Positions 59,861 through 64,000 of a stretch of 64,000 bases of DNA are shown here, in pieces. The stretch comes from Sphagnum compactum (lineage: Eukaryota > Bryophyta > Sphagnopsida > Sphagnales): contig OZ234504.1 of the NCBI GenBank assembly GCA_965153455.1, positions 10,044,001-10,108,000 on the forward strand, in the 5' to 3' direction. The number at the start of each line of letters is the position of its first letter. The first letter of the stretch is position 1. The position numbers and the translations under genes are program-made. Under the pieces are notes generated by a model, which had not been told where the DNA came from, did no database searches, and saw only the letters and a program-made list of their open reading frames with translations.

Positions 59861-62800
59861 CAAAAATAAATGGTTGTAGCAAAATTTCATTCTCTCTTAA
59901 AACAAAAACAAAAATAAAATCTCTAGTTTTTTAACCATTTAGACATTTGATTTAACTAATATTTAGACATTTTGACAGCCAGAAACTTGTTACTATACTA
60001 GTAATATCTTTTTAGACATTAATAAAAATTTCAGACTGAAACAGGAAATTAATTTCACCTCCAATCTGAGGTAATTAGCAACATGATTACAATACTAGAG
60101 CTGGAAATTTTTTGGCAATGCACAAGCTAGATTAAACATGATTAATGTAATTTGTGCCATGAAATATGATTTTTTTTTTTTTAACTTTTTAAATGGATCC
60201 CTTATGGAGAGCACTTATTTGTCCTCGGCGGCGTGTAATTTGTGAGTTTAAAGTCCAAACCAGTGTTGGCAGGTTCAGGTTATTTGCAGGTTCAGGTTCT
60301 ATGTTAGGTTTTGAGACATTTGGAAGGGAGGAGGTTCAGAAAATTGAGATAATCCAGACTTGAATCCAGATCTTCCAAAATCCTGCACATGATGAACAAC
60401 CCTCACAAAGGAGCATTATGTATAAGGGGAGGCATTGCCATGAGGACATTTCACCTTGAGAACTAAAAGCTTTACGTATAACAATGGAGCTTGATGTCAC
60501 AGGCAAACCATTGTGATGGTAGTGCCTTATTGCCATAACAACCATGGAGAACAATGCTTGTTTGGATTGACAACTAGAGTCGCCCAAATTTGTAATATCC
60601 ACTTGAATGAAGTTTCTTATAGTGTAATTCTCTTTCATGTGAGATCTTTTGTGTCGACTTCCCATGTCGGGCTAGCATGGGAATTTTTACTTGGGGGGTT
60701 GGCCTGAATAACCGAGGGCTTTTGGGCCTAGGTTGTTACACTTGTAAAGCCCCTTACCAACTCGTTTCAGCCCCTTGATAATGTTCCACATTTGAGGGCA
60801 TTGTGATTGTAAGCTCTGTATACAATGGAGGGTGTTATGATTGTAAGCTCATTATATCATGGAGGGTGTTAGTCTTGTAAGCTTCCTATACCCCACCTTC
60901 CTATACCCCATTGATAGTTTAGATAATAAAAACACAGGGTAAAACTTTAAATAGGCCCTTGTTGGATAAATCTAACTCAATCCCTTAGCAACCTCTTTTT
61001 TTATTGGTGAAATTAAAATTTGAATTTTTAAAAACGAAGTGATTTTTTCAAAAAAATTCAATCATTAGAAGAAGCGAGGGTAAAAAAATAATAACAATTG
61101 CCAAAAGTTTGTACCTTTTATGCGACTTGCATTAACTTGGTGCCATATATTGTCTTTTGTGATTAGATTTTTATGTGACTTGTCCAAGGTGACTAGGCTT
61201 TGTAAAAAGTCGCATGTGGTAATTACGATTAAAATTTAACTATTAATTTAATTGTTTAATTGTAAATTTTTCACAATGAATAAATTATTGTGAGGTTTAC
61301 TAAACAAGTGCCACCTCATTTAACATGGCACATCTTTCAAATTATTGTGGACTAACTTTCTCCCATTATCACTAAATACTCATGTTTTAAACAAATCCCA
61401 TGGACATTGGTTGTTTTATGATGCATTACATTTTGTAATTTCCATGAATTTAAAACTTAGGATTCAATGGAAGATGATTTAAGTGTTGTCAATGAATTGG
61501 TTTTATTAACTTCCATTAAAAAAAATTGTCATTTGTGATTTGTTTTTACAATTAGTTTTTCGTCAGAAACAATACTTAAAACAAAAAATCTATCAAGAAA
61601 AAAATGACAAGTTGCCATCAACCACAATTGCAAGTGATGAACGAACTTTTGCAATGAAAAATACATGTATATTGATTATATATTCATATATGGATGTGTC
61701 CATACAACTATAGTTGTGAATGCAATGCAATTATAATGTCCATCACACATGGCAACCCAAAGGCCATGCACTATGTGAGATGTGTCACATATCTATGATT
61801 AAGAATTTTGTGTATTTAACAAAAGAAAATGAATCACAAGTGTTAAAATGAAATAGTGCAATCGTAATTGTGACTAACTATTTGTACTTACATATGACTA
61901 CAAATCAAGTGGTCACAACATTGCCACATGTTGTTCAAGAATATGATAGAAGGTTTTTATATCTTATATACCAAAATTCAACCTATAAAACTCACAACCT
62001 ATAAAATTCATGAACGTGGACTTTTATTTTATAATATATTAATTTTATGTATTTGAAATTTTAAGGTATTGCATGATTGATTATTAGGAAACTAAAAAAT
62101 ATTGAATTAGTTGAATATGATTCTAATTTATTGTGGGATGAACTTTTCAAGATCACAAAACATAGTCATTTTAGAAGTTCCTTTAAACATAAAAAATGAT
62201 TGTTTTTAAAAGTATCTTTTAGAAATAAATTATAACATCATGATTTGAACTTGGAAATGGAAACATTTATTAATTTCAATCATATCAAAATGTTCATATT
62301 TAAGTCAATTTCAAATACCCTAGATATCAATTTTTGGAAATGGACCCTAACAATTATTGTTTTTGATCCACCCTAAGGTGCTTTCACCTTGTGTGCATGT
62401 GAGTCTAGTGTTTTGAGTTGATCAAATTTACAATGAATGGATCTTCTTCAAGCACACTTGGTGCATCAACTTCTTATAACACCCCTTGTGTTTTAAATTT
62501 TATTGGCATGAATGATTTTGAATTTTGTTGACACCTATAATGCATCAAATTCTTACAATATCCTTGGTTCTTTTAATTCTACTTGTTTACTTGGTTCATC
62601 AAGTTCTCATAACTTAGCTGTCATGCATCAATTTCTACCATTTAGTTATTGCAAACTCATTTTCATTTTTATCTTATATCTTCCATATGAAAACAATAAA
62701 TTAATATCAAAATGGATGGAAGTACAATTTAAAAACACTTATTTGGTCCTTTTCATTATGTGTATAAAATTTTATCTATATAAAATTAAAAGCAAATAAG

Positions 62801-64000
62801 GTTTGAAATCAGACAAATTGCAAGTATCCTTGTTTATTGGGTGGTAAATTTGTGGTTGGGTAGCCTTCAACAAAAAAATTACTTATTAAATTCTACTTAT
62901 ATAAAGTTAGGATATGAAAAATTATTGTACTCTTGAAGGGACCATCAAAAATCTATTCTATTTTCCATTTGTCACATCTTATTTATCATGTATTTAACAA
63001 AAGTTCACACTACAAAAATAGATTGCACATGTTACATGTATTTTGAAAAACCTATTCTCAACATACTTTTATATTGAAAATTTCGAAAACTACTCCATAA
63101 TAGTGAAAACTATATATTTATGATGAATTTTTCACTAGTTTACATTTACTTTTTAAGTAAAAAAACAAGGCAATAAAATTGTTCACTTTATTTTACTTAT
63201 ACACATATGACATTCAAAGGATGTTCAAAAACATGTGGGCTTCAAAGTTTCCATTGGCAAATTCTATGATAAATCTTGTGGGGAAGATCCATATCATGCA
63301 TTATGAAGGTTGTTTAATAGGTGAAGGTAAAGAAAAAGTTCTTCTAAACCTTAAGGTAGATGGTTTGCAAAAACATGCCAAGATAAGCAAAAGGTTCTAG
63401 TTGGTCATTTAGGAGTTCCATTGCATGAATATTACATGAACAATGATAGCCAACATTAAAGTAATAAGAGGGTTTATGTTGATCATTATTTAGGTTTTGT
63501 TGTGAAGATGTTTTATGGAAGGTAGAAAAGATTTAGATGGCAAGTTAGATTCTGTAACAATTATACTTTTATTTATAAATAGGGATAATCATTTTGGTAC
63601 TAATGTGTTCCATTTTGCAAGTTTACTTTCCATTGCATCAAGGCAAAATTGTGTTATGGACTAAGGTTCAATTCCCTTAGAAGGCACCACATGGAATTCG
63701 TCACCATTGAATGCATCTTCAATTAACAATAATGGTTTGTTATTATGCATTAATTTGGAATCCTACATCTAGTCTATTTTTCCATGAACAACATCTCAAA
63801 TTATGATTGGCCACCATCATACTTAAAGTGATGAATCTATTTATTTATTTATTTTGGTGTGACATATCTCAATGTCAAACTTATATCCTCATAATCATCA
63901 ATCACAATGTAATGGCAACAAGTAAAAGAAAAAGTTTACAGCTAAATGTATAAAAAACAACTTACATGACATTATTGCAATAATTGTTGGTGGTTTTTTG
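59861..64000. other. AT-rich intergenic DNA, no gene recognised
   Basis: Only short motif-free open frames are present, such as plus 63179-63400 (contains LIGEGKEKVLLNLKVDG, family unknown). A small tandem repeat of about 40-50 bases with the word TTGTAAGCT lies near 60795-60890. Nothing further could be supported. Confidence 0.55.
60795..60905. repeat. Small tandem repeat around TTGTAAGCT
   Basis: Three diverged units share a GGGTGTTATGATTGTAAGCT-type segment, with the TTGTAAGCT words near 60806, 60841 and 60877. A CTTCCTATACCCCA duplication follows at 60882-60910. Confidence 0.7.

Noticed and set aside
63179-63400. 73-codon plus-strand frame with LIGEGKEKVLLNLKVDG
   Set aside because: The composition is protein-like for a short stretch, but there is no family match and no flanking exon, so it is not called a gene.
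1-64000. CRISPR arrays, bacterial operons, rRNA genes
   Set aside because: The sequence is a eukaryotic nuclear genome. The regular repeats present lack unique spacers, and no rRNA core sequence was recognised.

Overview
This is a nuclear window from a land plant. Three things show it: genes with several GT-AG introns, a plastid-targeted class II DAHP synthase, and the photosynthetic NDH subunit PnsB1. Gene density is low (three convincing genes in 64 kb), intergenic DNA is AT-rich, and decayed mobile elements are common. A working nuclear PnsB1 argues against lineages that lost the plastid NDH complex, such as Pinaceae. Purine-rich microsatellite leaders and the general style would fit a seed-free plant (fern, lycophyte or bryophyte), but that placement is inference only.

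Layout. 1-3.7 kb is microsatellite-rich DNA leading into gene 1. 3.75-7.5 kb (+) holds a five-exon gene for an unrecognised 570-residue protein that looks like a plastid membrane protein. 8.4-12.5 kb looks strand-biased and coding-like on the minus strand, but every frame is broken. 14.6 kb holds one copy of a dispersed repeat with a conserved terminal hairpin. 15.6-18.1 kb has two tandem repeat arrays and an F-box-like fragment, followed by a tRNA-derived SINE. 19.9-22.95 kb (-) is PNSB1, with all seven exons resolved in phase. 24.3-29.7 kb is repeat-bearing, AT-rich DNA without genes. 29.75-35.79 kb is a complete, young Ty3/Gypsy chromovirus on the minus strand: TSD, two LTRs, gag, and pol with a chromodomain, disabled by two nonsense codons. 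37.4-39.4 kb is a decayed LINE. 42.5 kb is a second SINE. 46.7-48.2 kb packs a 57-bp minisatellite, a head-to-head telomere-like tract and two dispersed repeats. 51.7-53.8 kb is a decayed hAT transposase. 54.5-55.1 kb is a 26-bp minisatellite. 56.5-59.5 kb (+) is the DAHP synthase gene in five exons. The remainder to 64 kb is AT-rich DNA in which no gene was recognised.

The genes do not form one pathway. DAHP synthase feeds the plastid shikimate pathway, and PnsB1 belongs to thylakoid NDH-PSI cyclic electron flow. Gene 1 is also probably plastid-located, judging from its N-terminus and hydrophobic segments. No new multi-gene system is convincingly present. The most interesting items are the uncharacterised gene 1, a gene-associated dispersed repeat with a CCAAATTTGG core, the hairpin-ended repeat that starts at a telomere-fusion-like tract, and the repeat architecture of the chromovirus leader and LTRs.
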